Of a stretch of DNA of 64,000 nucleotides, positions 42,939-52,479 are shown one piece after another. The DNA is from Enterobacter dykesii. GTDB lineage: Bacteria > Pseudomonadota > Gammaproteobacteria > Enterobacterales > Enterobacteriaceae. The DNA is taken from NCBI RefSeq assembly GCF_008364625.2, contig NZ_CP126604.1, forward strand, positions 2,170,001-2,234,000, written 5' to 3'. Position 1 is the stretch's first letter, and each line of letters opens with the position of its first letter. The position numbers and the translations under genes are program-made. The notes under the pieces are model-generated. The model worked only from the letters and a program-made list of their open reading frames with translations, was not told where the DNA came from and ran no database searches.

Positions 42939-43580
42939 TTGGCTGCACATATTGGGAAATTTGCCATGACTCTGGGGGCGCTGCTGGTCAGCGGCCAGCT
43001 GTTTGCACACTCGCACGGCCACCAGATGACCGAAGCGGAACAGAAAGCGGCGAACGGCGTGTTTGAGGATAAAGACGTCAAGGACAGGCAGCTGTCTGAC
43101 TGGGACGGAACCTGGCAGTCGGTCTATCCGTTCCTGTTGGATGGCTCGCTGGATCCGGTCTTTAAGCAGAAGGCCCAGAAGGATAAAAGTAAATCCTTTG
43201 ACGAGGTGAAAGCGTACTACCGCACGGGTTATGCGACGGACGTGGATGCCATCGGCATCGAAAATAACGTGATGGAATTTCATAAAGGCAAAACGGTTAG
43301 CCGCTGTCAGTATGATTACAGCGGTTATAAAATACTGACCTACGCATCGGGCAAAAAAGGCGTTCGCTATCTGTTTGAATGTAAGGATGCCGGCAGCAAG
43401 GCGCCGAAGTTTGTTCAGTTCAGCGACCACACCATCGCCCCGAAGGCCTCTTCGCACTTCCACATTTTTATGGGCAACACCTCCCACGAGGCGCTGCTGA
43501 AAGAGATGGATAACTGGCCGACCTATTATCCAAATGAGATGTACAAAGAGCAGGTGGTAGAGGAAATGCTGCACCACTGA
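42939..43580 (+). CDS. zinT: ZinT, periplasmic zinc-binding protein
   Basis: 213 residues from a TTG start at 42939 with GAGGG 7 bases upstream; the first ATG (42966) would remove the basic part of the signal peptide. Signal cleavage follows SGQLFA, leaving a His-rich end (HSHGHQ). The lipocalin-like YodA/ZinT domain contains [40 protein letters not shown] and [10 protein letters not shown], with zinc-site histidines. ZinT passes zinc to ZnuA for uptake under zinc starvation and also buffers cadmium. Zur box upstream. Confidence 0.95.
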   Translation: MAAHIGKFAMTLGALLVSGQLFAHSHGHQMTEAEQKAANGVFEDKDVKDRQLSDWDGTWQSVYPFLLDGSLDPVFKQKAQKDKSKSFDEVKAYYRTGYATDVDAIGIENNVMEFHKGKTVSRCQYDYSGYKILTYASGKKGVRYLFECKDAGSKAPKFVQFSDHTIAPKASSHFHIFMGNTSHEALLKEMDNWPTYYPNEMYKEQVVEEMLHH

Positions 43581-43589
43581 TGCTTTATT

Positions 43590-43617
43590 GCCGGGTGGCG
43601 GCTACGCCTCACCCGGC
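43590..43617. repeat. REP (repetitive extragenic palindrome)
   Basis: GCCGGGTG (43590-43597) and CACCCGGC (43610-43617) flank a GCGGCTACGCCT loop, and CT follows as in the REP tail GGCCTAC. It lies between zinT and convergent ydeE, the usual REP location, and may protect both mRNA ends. Confidence 0.8.
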
Positions 43618-43626
43618 CTGGAAGCG

Positions 43627-44820
43627 CTACGCCACCTTCGGTGACTCGCACCACGCCTTCACGCTCATCCCACGCAAAATCATCAGCCACGCAATGACGA
43701 TGGCGACCATCATGATGACAAATAACGACCAGTGCGGCAGGTTGGTCAGAATAATACCGGTGATCATCGGGTTTGCCGCCGCGCCGAGCCAGCCCAGCGC
43801 CTGAGCGGAGAAATAGCTCGCCTTCATCCCCGGCGGGGCAATGTTGTCGATCAACATGTATTCGCCCGGTGCATAGATAATCTCACCCAGGGTAAAGATG
43901 GCGGCAGCGATGCCCCAGTAAACCAGGTTTTCCCCGGAGAGCATAAAGCCACCCAGTCCCACGATAAAAAACAGGGTGGCGAGGGTCATCAGCGGGCGAA
44001 TATTGCTGGCAGAGATCTTGCGGCCCAGCGCATATTGCAGCGTCACCACCACGGCGGCGTTGACGGGCAATACTACGGCGACCACCTTTTCGGCGAAATT
44101 ACTGTCTGCATGCGCGGCCAGAACGTATTGCGAAATGCAGGTCGCGAACGATCCGCCGACGTATGACGCGAGCAGGCCAGAGAGCGTATACCAGAACAGC
44201 GCGCGGTCTTTCAGCAGCACCGACGGCTGCCAGGGCATCTTCTCCTCGGCGGTATCCAGCGCAACGCTTTTCTGCACGAAGAAATGGATGAATCCGAGCG
44301 GCAGCGCGGCGCAGAAGGCCGCCAGCCAGAACGGCAGTTGCAGGCTGTACATCACCAGCAGGGTGCCAATCGGCGGCCCGATCGTCCAGCCAATGTTCAG
44401 GAAGCTGTAGTTAAGCGAGAAGACGCGCGCTTTCTGGCTTGCGGTAAGCACGTCGGAGAACCAGGCCTTCAGCACCGTCGAAAAGACGGAATAGGCGCAG
44501 TTGATCAGCGCAAAGAACAGCACCACCAGCGTGACGTTATCCACCAGCGGGATCGCGACAAAACCGGCGATAAAGGCCACGATCGCGATCAGCATGTAGC
44601 GCTTTTTATCAAACTTATCGGCAAGAATGCCAAATCCCAGGCTGAACACCACGCCGATAGTCAGCGCAATCGTCAGGGCATAACCAATATTCTCGACGCT
44701 CATGCTGTAGACGCGCGTGAGATAAATGGTCATGAACGGCAGCGTTGCCCCCCGACCGATGGTTAATAACAATGACGACGCCAGCAGCGCTGCGGTTGAG
44801 CGCCTGAGAGATGGTTTCAT
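43627..44820 (-). CDS. ydeE: YdeE, MFS efflux transporter
   Basis: 397 residues from the ATG at 44820 (E. coli YdeE 395; a start five codons upstream is unlikely). Twelve transmembrane helices. MFS motif A variant GILADKFDKKRYM after helix 2; conserved LTIGRGATLPFMTIYLTRVY start and FTLGEIIYAPGEYMLIDNIA near the end. E. coli YdeE overexpression exports small peptides and arabinose, as I recall. Divergent from eamA, as in E. coli. Confidence 0.94.
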   Translation of the reverse strand: MKPSLRRSTAALLASSLLLTIGRGATLPFMTIYLTRVYSMSVENIGYALTIALTIGVVFSLGFGILADKFDKKRYMLIAIVAFIAGFVAIPLVDNVTLVVLFFALINCAYSVFSTVLKAWFSDVLTASQKARVFSLNYSFLNIGWTIGPPIGTLLVMYSLQLPFWLAAFCAALPLGFIHFFVQKSVALDTAEEKMPWQPSVLLKDRALFWYTLSGLLASYVGGSFATCISQYVLAAHADSNFAEKVVAVVLPVNAAVVVTLQYALGRKISASNIRPLMTLATLFFIVGLGGFMLSGENLVYWGIAAAIFTLGEIIYAPGEYMLIDNIAPPGMKASYFSAQALGWLGAAANPMITGIILTNLPHWSLFVIMMVAIVIAWLMILRGMSVKAWCESPKVA

Positions 44821-45013
44821 ATTCCTGCCCGACAATTGCTTATGCTTTTTATGTTGTGTCCTAAAAGGAGTATCACGACATAAGGGGCTTGTATAGCGCC
44901 CAATTTATCCGTAAGTGCTTCGCCTGACTGCCAGAATTAATGATCTTCTCGCCGCGCGCTTTTTTCTGTTACCTTGAAGTGTTAACAAATAATTAATAAT
45001 TCAGGGGCAGGGT

Positions 45014-45919
45014 ATGACGCGTAAAGACGGGCTGCTGGCGTTGCTGGTGGTCGTAGTATGGGGACTCAATTTTGTGGTCATCAAGCTGGGGTTGCACAAC
45101 ATGCCGCCGCTGATGCTGGCCGGTTTGCGTTTTTTGCTGGTCGCCTTCCCGGCGCTCTTTTTCGTCGCCCGTCCGAAGATCCCGCTAAAGCTGCTGCTGG
45201 GCTATGGCCTGACCATCAGCTTTGGCCAGTTCGCCTTTCTCTTTTGCGCCATCAAGTTCGGGATGCCGGCCGGTCTTGCCTCGCTGGTGCTGCAGGCGCA
45301 GGCGTTCTTTACCATTATTCTCGGCGCCTTCGTGTTTGGCGAACGATTACAGGGCAAACAGCTGGCGGGCATTACGCTGGCGGTGTTTGGCGTTCTGGTG
45401 CTCATTGAAGCCAGCCTGAATGGTCAGCATGTGGCACTGCTCGGCTTTATGCTGACGCTGGCGGCGGGACTGAGCTGGGCCTGCGGGAATATCTTCAACA
45501 AGCTGATTATGCAGCACGAGGCGCGCCCGCAGGTGATGTCTCTGGTGGTCTGGAGCGCGCTGATCCCGATAATCCCATTTATGGTGGCGTCGTTTATTCT
45601 TGATGGTCCAGATGTGATGCTGAACAGCCTGGTTGAGATCGACCTGACCACGATCCTTTCTCTTGTCTATCTGGCCTTTGTCGCTACCATTGTGGGCTAC
45701 GGGATTTGGGGATCGCTGCTGGGGCGTTATGAAACCTGGCGCGTGGCGCCGTTATCCCTGCTCGTGCCGGTGGTGGGGCTTGCCAGTGCGGCACTCTTGC
45801 TGGATGAAACGCTGAGCGCGCTGCAGCTGTTTGGCGCCGTGCTGATCATGGCCGGGCTGTACATTAACGTGTTTGGTCTGCGGGTTCGTCGGGCGACGCG
45901 GGTAAGCGAAAAGGCATAA
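45014..45919 (+). CDS. eamA: EamA, O-acetylserine/cysteine exporter
   Basis: 301 residues (E. coli EamA 299), ten transmembrane helices in two EamA repeats. It is near-identical to the E. coli protein through VVVVWGLNFVVIKLGLHNMP, ASLVLQAQAFFTIILGAFVF and RYETWRVAPLSLLVPVVGLA. It exports cysteine-pathway metabolites (O-acetylserine, cysteine) across the inner membrane. A GGGGCAGGG ribosome site precedes the ATG. The 3' end lies against the convergent mar operon terminator. Confidence 0.95.
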   Translation: MTRKDGLLALLVVVVWGLNFVVIKLGLHNMPPLMLAGLRFLLVAFPALFFVARPKIPLKLLLGYGLTISFGQFAFLFCAIKFGMPAGLASLVLQAQAFFTIILGAFVFGERLQGKQLAGITLAVFGVLVLIEASLNGQHVALLGFMLTLAAGLSWACGNIFNKLIMQHEARPQVMSLVVWSALIPIIPFMVASFILDGPDVMLNSLVEIDLTTILSLVYLAFVATIVGYGIWGSLLGRYETWRVAPLSLLVPVVGLASAALLLDETLSALQLFGAVLIMAGLYINVFGLRVRRATRVSEKA

Positions 45920-45941
45920 AAAAGCCCCGCGTCTGCGGGGC
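45918..45941 (-). terminator. Terminator of the marRAB operon
   Basis: Stem GCCCCGC (45924-45930) / GCGGGGC (45935-45941) with loop GTCT. On the minus strand it is followed by six T, fitting marB, which ends 10 bases upstream. On the plus strand no T tract follows, but the hairpin also covers the eamA stop region. Confidence 0.9.
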
Positions 45942-45950
45942 AAAAACGAA

Positions 45951-46169
45951 TCAGAGGCCGTGCTGATTATAATAAGGCACGCCTAATTCGTCGGATTTGT
46001 CGCTACCAGCACCCATATGGTTGAAATCATAAGGCGACTGGTCATGTGCTGACGGCAAAATCATCGTATCAGGATTATTTTGCTGCGTTGCACGAGGGGT
46101 TTGCTCCGCGAAGGTCTGGCTGGAGAAGAGCACCAGCAAGGCGAGGGCGGCGGAGGCGGTAACTTTCAT
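45951..46169 (-). CDS. marB: MarB, periplasmic protein of the mar operon
   Basis: 72 residues (similar to E. coli MarB). Signal peptide with cleavage after SQTFA (about residue 21). The mature part is short and polar (EQTPRATQQNNPDTMILPSA, GAGSDKSDELGVPYYNQHGL). MarB lowers marRAB expression indirectly from the periplasm; the mechanism is unknown. Third gene of marRAB, 32 bases after marA. Confidence 0.95.
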   Translation of the reverse strand: MKVTASAALALLVLFSSQTFAEQTPRATQQNNPDTMILPSAHDQSPYDFNHMGAGSDKSDELGVPYYNQHGL

Positions 46170-46201
46170 GATTTCCTCGGTTACGTCTTTACAGGCGATG
46201 A

Positions 46202-46588
46202 TTAACTACAGTGTTTTAACGGATACAGGTATCGGGATTCGCCCGGCACGCTGGTGATTCGGTACTTATGAGGCGGCACGTCAAAATAGTTCTTGAAGGT
46301 ACGCGTCAGGGTTTGTTGCGATTCAAATCCGTAACGCTCCGCCAGATAAAGGATCGGCTCATTGCTTTCTTTCAGTTTCTGGGCAATTTCCGTCAGCTTG
46401 CGGCTGCGAATGTATTGACCTAATGAATGACCGGTCTCTTTTTTGAACATCCGTTGCAGGTGCCATTTGGAGTAACCTGAACGCTCTGACACTTTTTCAA
46501 GGGAGAGCGGCGATTCCAGGTTATCTTCGATCCAGTCCAAAATGCTATGAATGGTGATAGCGTCAGTATTGCGTCTGGACATCGTCAT
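46202..46588 (-). CDS. marA: MarA, AraC/XylS-family activator of multidrug resistance
   Basis: 128 residues, almost identical to E. coli MarA. The two helix-turn-helix units are [20 protein letters not shown] and [20 protein letters not shown], with no ligand domain. It binds marbox sequences and activates acrAB, tolC, micF, sodA and other genes. ATG at 46588 (MTMSRR); a second ATG two codons on is possible. 14 bases after marR. Confidence 0.97.
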   Translation of the reverse strand: MTMSRRNTDAITIHSILDWIEDNLESPLSLEKVSERSGYSKWHLQRMFKKETGHSLGQYIRSRKLTEIAQKLKESNEPILYLAERYGFESQQTLTRTFKNYFDVPPHKYRITSVPGESRYLYPLKHCS

Positions 46589-46602
46589 ACCTCTTTTTCT
46601 GT

Positions 46603-47037
46603 TTACGGCAGGATTTTCTTCAGCAAAAGCTCAAGGGTTGCCACTTCATCTGCCGTTAAGTTTTTTGTTAGTTCCTGATGCAGTGTTTGTCCTACTAATT
46701 GATGACATTGCTCGCACATGTCAGCGCCATCGCTGGTCAGCTTCACCAGTACGCCGCGTTTGTCATTCGGGTTAGGGCTTCGTTCTATCCATCCTTTGCA
46801 GACGAGACGATCGAGCATGCGGGTTAACGCACCCAGATCGACAGAGAGCACCTTTTTCAGCTCAACCGGCGTGATACACACTTCGCAGCGAATGGAACAC
46901 AGCACTTTGAACTGTGTTGCGGTGATATCCAGCGGTGACAGGTAGTCGTTGAGCAGGCGATCTTTTTTCTGATTGACCATATGAATAAGACGACCCAGCG
47001 GAACAACGTCGTTAAAGATATCACTGGTGCTTTTCAC
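46603..47037 (-). CDS. marR: MarR, repressor of the mar operon
   Basis: 144 residues from a GTG start at 47037, as in E. coli MarR. Winged-helix dimer with [20 protein letters not shown] as recognition helix region and the wing [20 protein letters not shown]. Cys in SIRCEVC and ADMCEQC correspond to the copper- and oxidation-sensitive cysteines. It represses marRAB by binding two sites in marO, and salicylate and other phenols release it. Confidence 0.97.
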   Translation of the reverse strand: MKSTSDIFNDVVPLGRLIHMVNQKKDRLLNDYLSPLDITATQFKVLCSIRCEVCITPVELKKVLSVDLGALTRMLDRLVCKGWIERSPNPNDKRGVLVKLTSDGADMCEQCHQLVGQTLHQELTKNLTADEVATLELLLKKILP

Positions 47038-47040
47038 AAT

Positions 47041-47100
47041 GGTTGCCCTGGCAAGTAGTTAGTCACGGCAGATATTATTGCTCAGGCAAGTATAAGTCAA
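47041..47100 (-). promoter_or_regulatory. mar promoter with two MarR operators (marO)
   Basis: On the minus strand TTGACT (47100-47095), a 17-base spacer and TAATAT (47077-47072) form the promoter. MarR site I (TATACTTGCCTGAGCAATAAT, 47094-47074) overlaps the spacer and -10. Site II (CTACTTGCCAGGGCAACC, 47058-47041) lies just before the marR GTG. Both share the TTGCCnnnGCAA core of E. coli marO. Confidence 0.93.
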
Positions 47101-47115
47101 CTGAATGAGTCAGCC

Positions 47116-47135
47116 GATGCCACGAATTGCTAAAA
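47116..47135 (-). promoter_or_regulatory. marbox (MarA/SoxS/Rob site)
   Basis: Minus strand TTTTAGCAATTCGTGGCATC differs only slightly from the E. coli mar marbox (ATTTAGCAAAACGTGGCATC), and is placed 15 bases upstream of the -35 element for autoactivation. Confidence 0.9.
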
Positions 47136-47292
47136 CGTTTCATGAACTTTTTTTGAGGTCTTTCAAATCATATAGATAACTGTCAGTTATCATTCCGGGA
47201 GGGAAATAATCCTTACATTGTGACCATGGCTGAATGTCACACTTTCACCCTATAATTGCTGGGTTAAATATGGATAAGGACGACAACGCACT

Positions 47293-47958
47293 ATGTTGGA
47301 TTTAATAAAAGCAATCAGCCTTGGGCTGGTGGTCTTGCTGCCGTTGGCAAACCCGTTAACGACGGTGGCGCTGTTCCTCGGGCTGGCAGGGAATATGAAC
47401 AGCGCCGAGCGCAACCATCAGTCGATGATGGCCTCCGTGTATGTGTTTGCCATCATGATGGTGGCTTACTACGCCGGACAGGTGGTGATGAACACCTTCG
47501 GGATCTCCATTCCCGGCCTGCGTATCGCCGGGGGGCTGATTGTGGCCTTTATTGGTTTCCGCATGCTGTTCCCGGCGCAAAAAGCGCATGAGTCGCCGGA
47601 GGCCACGCACAAGTCCGAAGAGCTGGAAACCGAACCGAGTGCGAATATCGCCTTTGTGCCGATTGCCATGCCGAGCACGGCGGGGCCGGGTACCATCGCG
47701 ATGATCATCAGCTCCGCCTCAACGGTGCGGGACAGCGCGACCTTCCCGGACTGGGTGCTGACGGTTGCGCCGCCGCTCATTTTTGCGATTATCGGGGTTA
47801 TCGTGTGGGCGTCGCTGCGCAGCTCCGGCGCCATCATGCGCTGGGTAGGCAAGGGCGGTATCGAGGCGATTTCCCGTCTGATGGGCTTCTTACTGGTCTG
47901 TATGGGCGTGCAGTTTATTATTAACGGCGTGCTGGAAATTATTAAGACCTACCATTAA
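47293..47958 (+). CDS. marC: MarC-family inner-membrane protein
   Basis: 221 residues (E. coli MarC 221), six transmembrane helices in the UPF0056/MarC fold: [60 protein letters not shown]. Despite the name, MarC does not itself give multidrug resistance, and its function is unknown. Divergent from marRAB, with a TATAAT (47251-47256) as candidate -10 element. A hairpin follows the stop. Confidence 0.96.
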   Translation: MLDLIKAISLGLVVLLPLANPLTTVALFLGLAGNMNSAERNHQSMMASVYVFAIMMVAYYAGQVVMNTFGISIPGLRIAGGLIVAFIGFRMLFPAQKAHESPEATHKSEELETEPSANIAFVPIAMPSTAGPGTIAMIISSASTVRDSATFPDWVLTVAPPLIFAIIGVIVWASLRSSGAIMRWVGKGGIEAISRLMGFLLVCMGVQFIINGVLEIIKTYH

Positions 47959-47966
47959 GTCATTAC

Positions 47967-47987
47967 CGGGTGGCGTTGCGCCACCCG
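47967..47987. terminator. Hairpin between marC and sotB (REP-like)
   Basis: Perfect 9-bp stem CGGGTGGCG / CGCCACCCG with loop TTG. It resembles half of the REP at 43590 and lies between two convergent genes. No T tract, so mRNA-end protection is more likely than intrinsic termination. Confidence 0.6.
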
Positions 47988-48000
47988 TCACAAATAACCC

Positions 48001-49197
48001 TCACCCGTGCTGACCCTGTTCCTCCAGCGCCACCGGCCATTTACGGAAGATGAGCACCGACCAGACCAGCGCCACCAGCGCCGGAATGGCGCCGAGATAG
48101 CCAATCGCCGACATCGATACGTGCAGTATTACCTGATTTCCCACCAGCGCGCCCGCGCCAATCCCCAGATTGAAAATCCCTGAGAACAGCGACATGGCGA
48201 CGTCCGTTGCATCCGGTGCCAGGGCCAAAACTTTCACCTGCATACCCAGACCAATAATCATAATCGCCACGCCCCAGAACAGGCTGAGGATCGCCAGATG
48301 GCTTTCGCTGCCTGCGGCAGGCATCAGCAGCAGCAGGCAGGCCAGCAGCAGACCGATAGCGCTGCTCACCAGCGTCGAGGCGTGCCGGTTACCCAGCTTA
48401 CCGAACAGCACGCTGCCAATAATGCCCGCTCCGCCGAGGATCAACAGTAAGACGGTGGCAAAGTTGGCGCTAAAGCCCGCTACCACCTGCACAAACGGTT
48501 CGATGTAGCTATAGGCCGTGTAATGGGCCGTCACCACGATCGCAGTCAGCAGGTAGATACTCAGCAGCGCCGGGCGACGCATCAGCAGCGGCAGGCTTTT
48601 CAGCGAGCCGGAATGTTCGCTCGGCAGCGCGGGCAGCAGCTTAATCAGGCACACCAGCGTAACCAGCGCGCCCATGCCGATGGCGAAGAAGGTCGTGCGC
48701 CAGCCGAAGTATTGCCCCACGATGCGGCCAATCGGCAGACCCAGCACCATCGCCAGCGCGGTACCGGTAGCAATCAGGCTCAGCGCCTGTGCGCGTTTCC
48801 CCGCCGGTGCGAGTCGAATAGCCAGCGATGCGGTGATCGACCAGAACACCGCATGGGCAAAGGCAATGCCGATGCGGCTAATAACCAGCACCGTAAAATT
48901 CCACGCCATAAACGACAGGACATGGCTGGCGATGAACAGCACAAACAGACCGATCAGCAGCCTGCGCCGCTCCATCTGGCTGGTCAAAAGCATAAACGGC
49001 AGGGACATCAGCGCCACTACCCAGGCGTAGATGGTCAACATAATGCCCACCTGAGCCGTTTCCATCTGGAAACTTTCAGCGATGTCAGACAACAGCCCAA
49101 CCGGAACAAATTCTGTGGTGTTAAAAATAAACGCGGCAATGGCCAGCGTGACCACGCGTAGCCACGCAACCCTGCGGGAAACTGTGTTCGTTGTCAT
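48001..49197 (-). CDS. sotB: SotB, sugar efflux transporter
   Basis: 398 residues (E. coli SotB/YdeA 396), twelve helices of the MFS DHA1 group. It opens [26 protein letters not shown] as in E. coli (shown in two parts), with [20 protein letters not shown] and [20 protein letters not shown]. It exports arabinose, lactose and IPTG-like sugars. The position after marC is the same as in E. coli. Confidence 0.95.
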   Translation of the reverse strand: MTTNTVSRRVAWLRVVTLAIAAFIFNTTEFVPVGLLSDIAESFQMETAQVGIMLTIYAWVVALMSLPFMLLTSQMERRRLLIGLFVLFIASHVLSFMAWNFTVLVISRIGIAFAHAVFWSITASLAIRLAPAGKRAQALSLIATGTALAMVLGLPIGRIVGQYFGWRTTFFAIGMGALVTLVCLIKLLPALPSEHSGSLKSLPLLMRRPALLSIYLLTAIVVTAHYTAYSYIEPFVQVVAGFSANFATVLLLILGGAGIIGSVLFGKLGNRHASTLVSSAIGLLLACLLLLMPAAGSESHLAILSLFWGVAIMIIGLGMQVKVLALAPDATDVAMSLFSGIFNLGIGAGALVGNQVILHVSMSAIGYLGAIPALVALVWSVLIFRKWPVALEEQGQHG

Positions 49198-49374
49198 AGG
49201 GATGTCGGAGATTCGTTGCTGAAAAGAAGAGGAGACGATCTTAAAACGTTGAACGGCGAAAACTCAACCATTATGTGACGCAGATCTCAATATTTACCTT
49301 ATGAAAGCGGTAGCCGGGAACGCCGTTTTCATTGAATATAAAAGAACAACACAATAAAAACAGGCGGTAAGACA

Positions 49375-50163
49375 ATGCAGGAGATTGATTTTTATCTGGT
49401 AGATGCGTTCAGCGATACCTCGTTTGGCGGAAATCCGGCCGCCGTTTGCCCGCTTAAGGAATGGTTACCCGATGAGACCTTACTGAAAATGGCGCAGCAG
49501 CATAATCAGTCGGAAACGGCTTTTTTCGTCTGCAGTAAAGGGGGCATTGAGCTACGCTGGTTTACCACGCTTACCGAAGTCAATCTCTGCGGCCACGCTA
49601 CGCTGGCGGCCGCGCACGTGCTGTTTACCGAGCTGGATTACCCGGATTCGCGGATCCACTTTGATACCGCCTCTGGCCGCCTGACGGTCAGCCGGGAGGG
49701 GGAGTGGATGACGCTGGACTTCCCGGCATGTCCAACCCATGAAGAGACCCCCCCGCCGGAGATGCTCTCGGCGCTGGGTATCAGCCGCTACGTTGAAGCC
49801 CGTAAAGGGCGCGCCTGGCTGATCGTTCTGGACAATCGCCAGCAGGTTGAAGCGCTTGAGCCGCGCTTCTCGGCGATGACGCCAGGCGAGCATAAGGTGA
49901 GCGTTACGGCGCGCGGAGAGGGGGAATATGATTTTGTCAGCCGCTTTTTCTCACCGGGCGTTTCCGTCCCGGAAGACCCGGTCACCGGCTCCGCACATAC
50001 CATGCTGATCCCGTACTGGAGCGAAAAGCTGGGCAAAAACACAATGTTTGCCCGTCAGGTTTCCGCGCGCGGCGGCGATGTACGCTGTGAGCTGAAAGGT
50101 TCGCGCGTGCTGATGAGCGGGCAGGCCGCGCTTTATCTGAAAGGCACAGTTTTTCTGCGCTAA
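49375..50163 (+). CDS. PhzF-family isomerase/epimerase-like protein (first copy)
   Basis: 262 residues, a diaminopimelate-epimerase-like fold. Motifs shared with PhzF/YddE: DAFSDTSFGGNPAAVCPL, the catalytic-Glu region QQHNQSETAFFV, TEVNLCGHATLAAAHVLF, DFVSRFFSPGVSVPEDPVTG SAHT region and RGGDVRCELKG. Family members isomerise small acids by general acid-base chemistry; most non-phenazine members have unknown substrates. GGCGG lies before the ATG. It is the first of two tandem paralogues, 27 bases apart. Confidence 0.9.
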   Translation: MQEIDFYLVDAFSDTSFGGNPAAVCPLKEWLPDETLLKMAQQHNQSETAFFVCSKGGIELRWFTTLTEVNLCGHATLAAAHVLFTELDYPDSRIHFDTASGRLTVSREGEWMTLDFPACPTHEETPPPEMLSALGISRYVEARKGRAWLIVLDNRQQVEALEPRFSAMTPGEHKVSVTARGEGEYDFVSRFFSPGVSVPEDPVTGSAHTMLIPYWSEKLGKNTMFARQVSARGGDVRCELKGSRVLMSGQAALYLKGTVFLR

Positions 50164-50190
50164 AAACCCATAACAAGAGAGGAAGAGACA

Positions 50191-50982
50191 ATGCAGGAAA
50201 TTGATTTTTATCTGGTGGATGCCTTCAGCGATAAAACCTTTGGCGGCAACGCCGCAGCGGTATGTCCTCTGGAAGAGTGGCTGCCGGACGAAACGCTGCT
50301 CAAAATGGCGCAGCAGCATAACCAGTCTGAGACCGCCTTTTTCGTGCGCACCGACGGCGGGTTTGAGCTGCGCTGGTTCACCACGCTGGATGAAATTAAC
50401 CTGTGCGGTCACGCCACGCTTGCCGCATCGCACGTCATTTTCGAATACCTTGATTATCCGCATACCGAAATCACCTTCACCACCCGCTTCGTGGGCGAGC
50501 TGACCGTCAAGCGCAGCGGCGACTGGCTGACGCTGAACTTCCCGGCGTGGTCAACGGAGGTTGTCGAGAACCCACCTGCGCTGCTGTTTAGCGCGCTGGG
50601 CATCACGGAGGCAAAAGAGGTGCGCGTCGGACGCGATTACATGGTGGTGCTGGAGAGTCAGCAGCAGGTTGAAGCGTTAACGCCGGATATTGGGGCCATG
50701 CTTCCGCTGGATAAAATGGTCTGCGTGACGGCGCCGGGAGAAGAATATGACTTCGTCAGCCGCTTCTTCTGCCCGGGCGAAGGGGTGCCGGAAGATCCGG
50801 TCACCGGATCCGCCCACAGCATGCTGATCCCTTACTGGAGCGAAAAGCTGGGCAAAACGTCACTCATTGCCCGCCAGGTGTCATACCGTGGCGGGGATTT
50901 GCGCTGCGAGCTGAAGGGCGACCGAGTGCTGATTGGCGGCCAGGCTACGCTGTACCTGAAAGGGCGAATCTTCCTGCGCTAG
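50191..50982 (+). CDS. PhzF-family isomerase/epimerase-like protein (second copy)
   Basis: 263 residues, clearly a duplicate of the preceding gene. The first 50 residues are almost the same (QEIDFYLVDAFSDKTFGGN, LPDETLLKMAQQHNQSETAF) and so are the last 60, while the middle (about residues 90-180) has diverged. The catalytic Glu region and VPEDPVTGSAHSMLIPYW are intact, so both copies look active. GAGAGGAAG precedes the ATG, and the short gap suggests one operon. Substrate unknown; no phenazine genes are near. Confidence 0.9.
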   Translation: MQEIDFYLVDAFSDKTFGGNAAAVCPLEEWLPDETLLKMAQQHNQSETAFFVRTDGGFELRWFTTLDEINLCGHATLAASHVIFEYLDYPHTEITFTTRFVGELTVKRSGDWLTLNFPAWSTEVVENPPALLFSALGITEAKEVRVGRDYMVVLESQQQVEALTPDIGAMLPLDKMVCVTAPGEEYDFVSRFFCPGEGVPEDPVTGSAHSMLIPYWSEKLGKTSLIARQVSYRGGDLRCELKGDRVLIGGQATLYLKGRIFLR

Positions 50983-51066
50983 GTGAGTGACGCGCTATAA
51001 GTTAATACTATGAACCACCCCGGCAGGCCTGAGCTATGTTGATATAAAAACAGCAAGGAGCCTGCC

Positions 51067-51549
51067 ATGTATTCCATTACCTCTGAATCTGCACGTCATC
51101 CGGACATTCTCACGCTGATCGCGGCGCTTGACCGCTACCAGAGCGAACTCTATCCCGCCGAAAGCAATCATCTTCTCGACCTGTCCGCGCTGCCGGAAGC
51201 CTCGCTGATCCTGATGGTCATTCGTGACCAGCAGCTGCACGCCGTAGGCTGCGGGGCCATCGTGCTCAACGGCGACGGAACGGGGGAGATGAAGCGGGTC
51301 TATATCGATCCGGCCCATCGCGGGCAGCATCTGGGTGAAACGCTGCTGGCCGCCCTGGAAGATGAGGCCCTGAGCCGTCATTGCCACACGGTAAGGCTGG
51401 AGACGGGCATCAAACAGCGCGCCGCGGTTCGCCTGTACGAGCAGTGCGGATATGATTTGCGGCCGGCGTTTGCCCCGTACGCTGACGATCCGCTCAGCCT
51501 GTTTATGGAGAAGGCGCTGGTTGAAGACGTTCGTTTAGCAGCGCTATAA
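51067..51549 (+). CDS. GNAT-family acetyltransferase
   Basis: 160 residues, a single GNAT domain. The acetyl-CoA loop is [20 protein letters not shown] (R-G-Q-H-L-G in place of R-G-x-G-x-G). The [20 protein letters not shown] ending resembles small-molecule acetyltransferases of the YhbS/ElaA type. AAGGAG precedes the ATG. Its last 47 bases overlap the convergent LysR gene. Substrate unknown. Confidence 0.87.
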   Translation: MYSITSESARHPDILTLIAALDRYQSELYPAESNHLLDLSALPEASLILMVIRDQQLHAVGCGAIVLNGDGTGEMKRVYIDPAHRGQHLGETLLAALEDEALSRHCHTVRLETGIKQRAAVRLYEQCGYDLRPAFAPYADDPLSLFMEKALVEDVRLAAL

Positions 51550-52381
51550 ACGCTTCCAGCTGGCGGGTCATCGCCCCGCGCCGCCACACCAGCCAGGTTG
51601 TAAGCCAGCGCCAGTTTTCCGCCAGCGGCCAGGCTTCAACCTGATGATGTCCCGGCATACTCTCCAGCATCGAGCGCGGCATCAGCGCGATGCCCGCGCC
51701 CGCAATGACGCAGGCGAGCATGCCGTGGTAGGACTCCATCTCATGAATGCGGCCGGGGGTCGCTCTGTCCGCATGAAACCAGCTTTCCAGATGTCGACGG
51801 TACGAGCAGTTCGCGCGAAATGCGTAAACGTCGCTACCGCTAACCTGCGTAGCGCGGGCGACCTCCGCGTGCCCGGCAGGCGTGACCAGCATCATCTCTT
51901 CCCGGTAGACCGGCATGCCCTCCAGCTCCGGGTGCGACAGCGGCCCGTCGACAAAGGCGGCGCTTAAGGTTCCCTCCAGTACGCCATCAATCATCGTCCC
52001 GGAAGGCCCGGTAGAAAGGGCAAACTGAATGCGCGGATAGCGCTGGTTAAACTGCGCCAGCGTTTCGGGAATGCGCACCGCGGCGGTGCTTTCCAGCGCG
52101 CCGAGGGCAAATAACCCCTGCGGCTCATCACCCGCGACGACCATGCGCGCTTCATCCACCAGGGCGAGGATCTGCCTGCTGTAGCGCAGGAAGTTATGCC
52201 CGGCTGGAGATAAGCGCAAACGCTGATTCTCACGAATAAACAGCTCAACGCCAAGATCGGCTTCCAGCTGGCGGATGCGGGTCGTCAGGTTGGACGGCAC
52301 GCGATGCACCTTCTGCGCCGCCTGGGTGATGCTGCCCGTCAGCGCGACGGCGTTAAACATTTCAAGCTGGGTTAAGTCCAT
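51503..52381 (-). CDS. ptrR: PtrR/YneJ, LysR-family regulator of sad
   Basis: 292 residues, closely matching E. coli YneJ (PtrR) as recalled. The HTH segment is [20 protein letters not shown], followed by [20 protein letters not shown] and an effector domain with [18 protein letters not shown]. In E. coli PtrR controls sad and is linked to putrescine and 4-aminobutyrate use under nitrogen limitation. Divergent from sad with a 98-base gap, the standard arrangement. Confidence 0.94.
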   Translation of the reverse strand: MDLTQLEMFNAVALTGSITQAAQKVHRVPSNLTTRIRQLEADLGVELFIRENQRLRLSPAGHNFLRYSRQILALVDEARMVVAGDEPQGLFALGALESTAAVRIPETLAQFNQRYPRIQFALSTGPSGTMIDGVLEGTLSAAFVDGPLSHPELEGMPVYREEMMLVTPAGHAEVARATQVSGSDVYAFRANCSYRRHLESWFHADRATPGRIHEMESYHGMLACVIAGAGIALMPRSMLESMPGHHQVEAWPLAENWRWLTTWLVWRRGAMTRQLEAFIALLNERLQPAPSP

Positions 52382-52479
52382 AGCATTCTCGTTTCGTGAA
52401 TAAGGTGGTTAGTATTATTCATTTTTAAGAAATAGCAGAGTGAGCCACAATGAATCAACCGAAATGCGTGGAGAACATC

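Noticed and set aside
48523-49161. 212-codon plus-strand ORF opposite sotB
   Set aside because: Shadow of a clear SotB orthologue; composition is His/Gln/Arg-rich without motifs.
49375-50982. Phenazine biosynthesis locus
   Set aside because: PhzF-family fold alone does not mean phenazine synthesis; no other phz genes are present.
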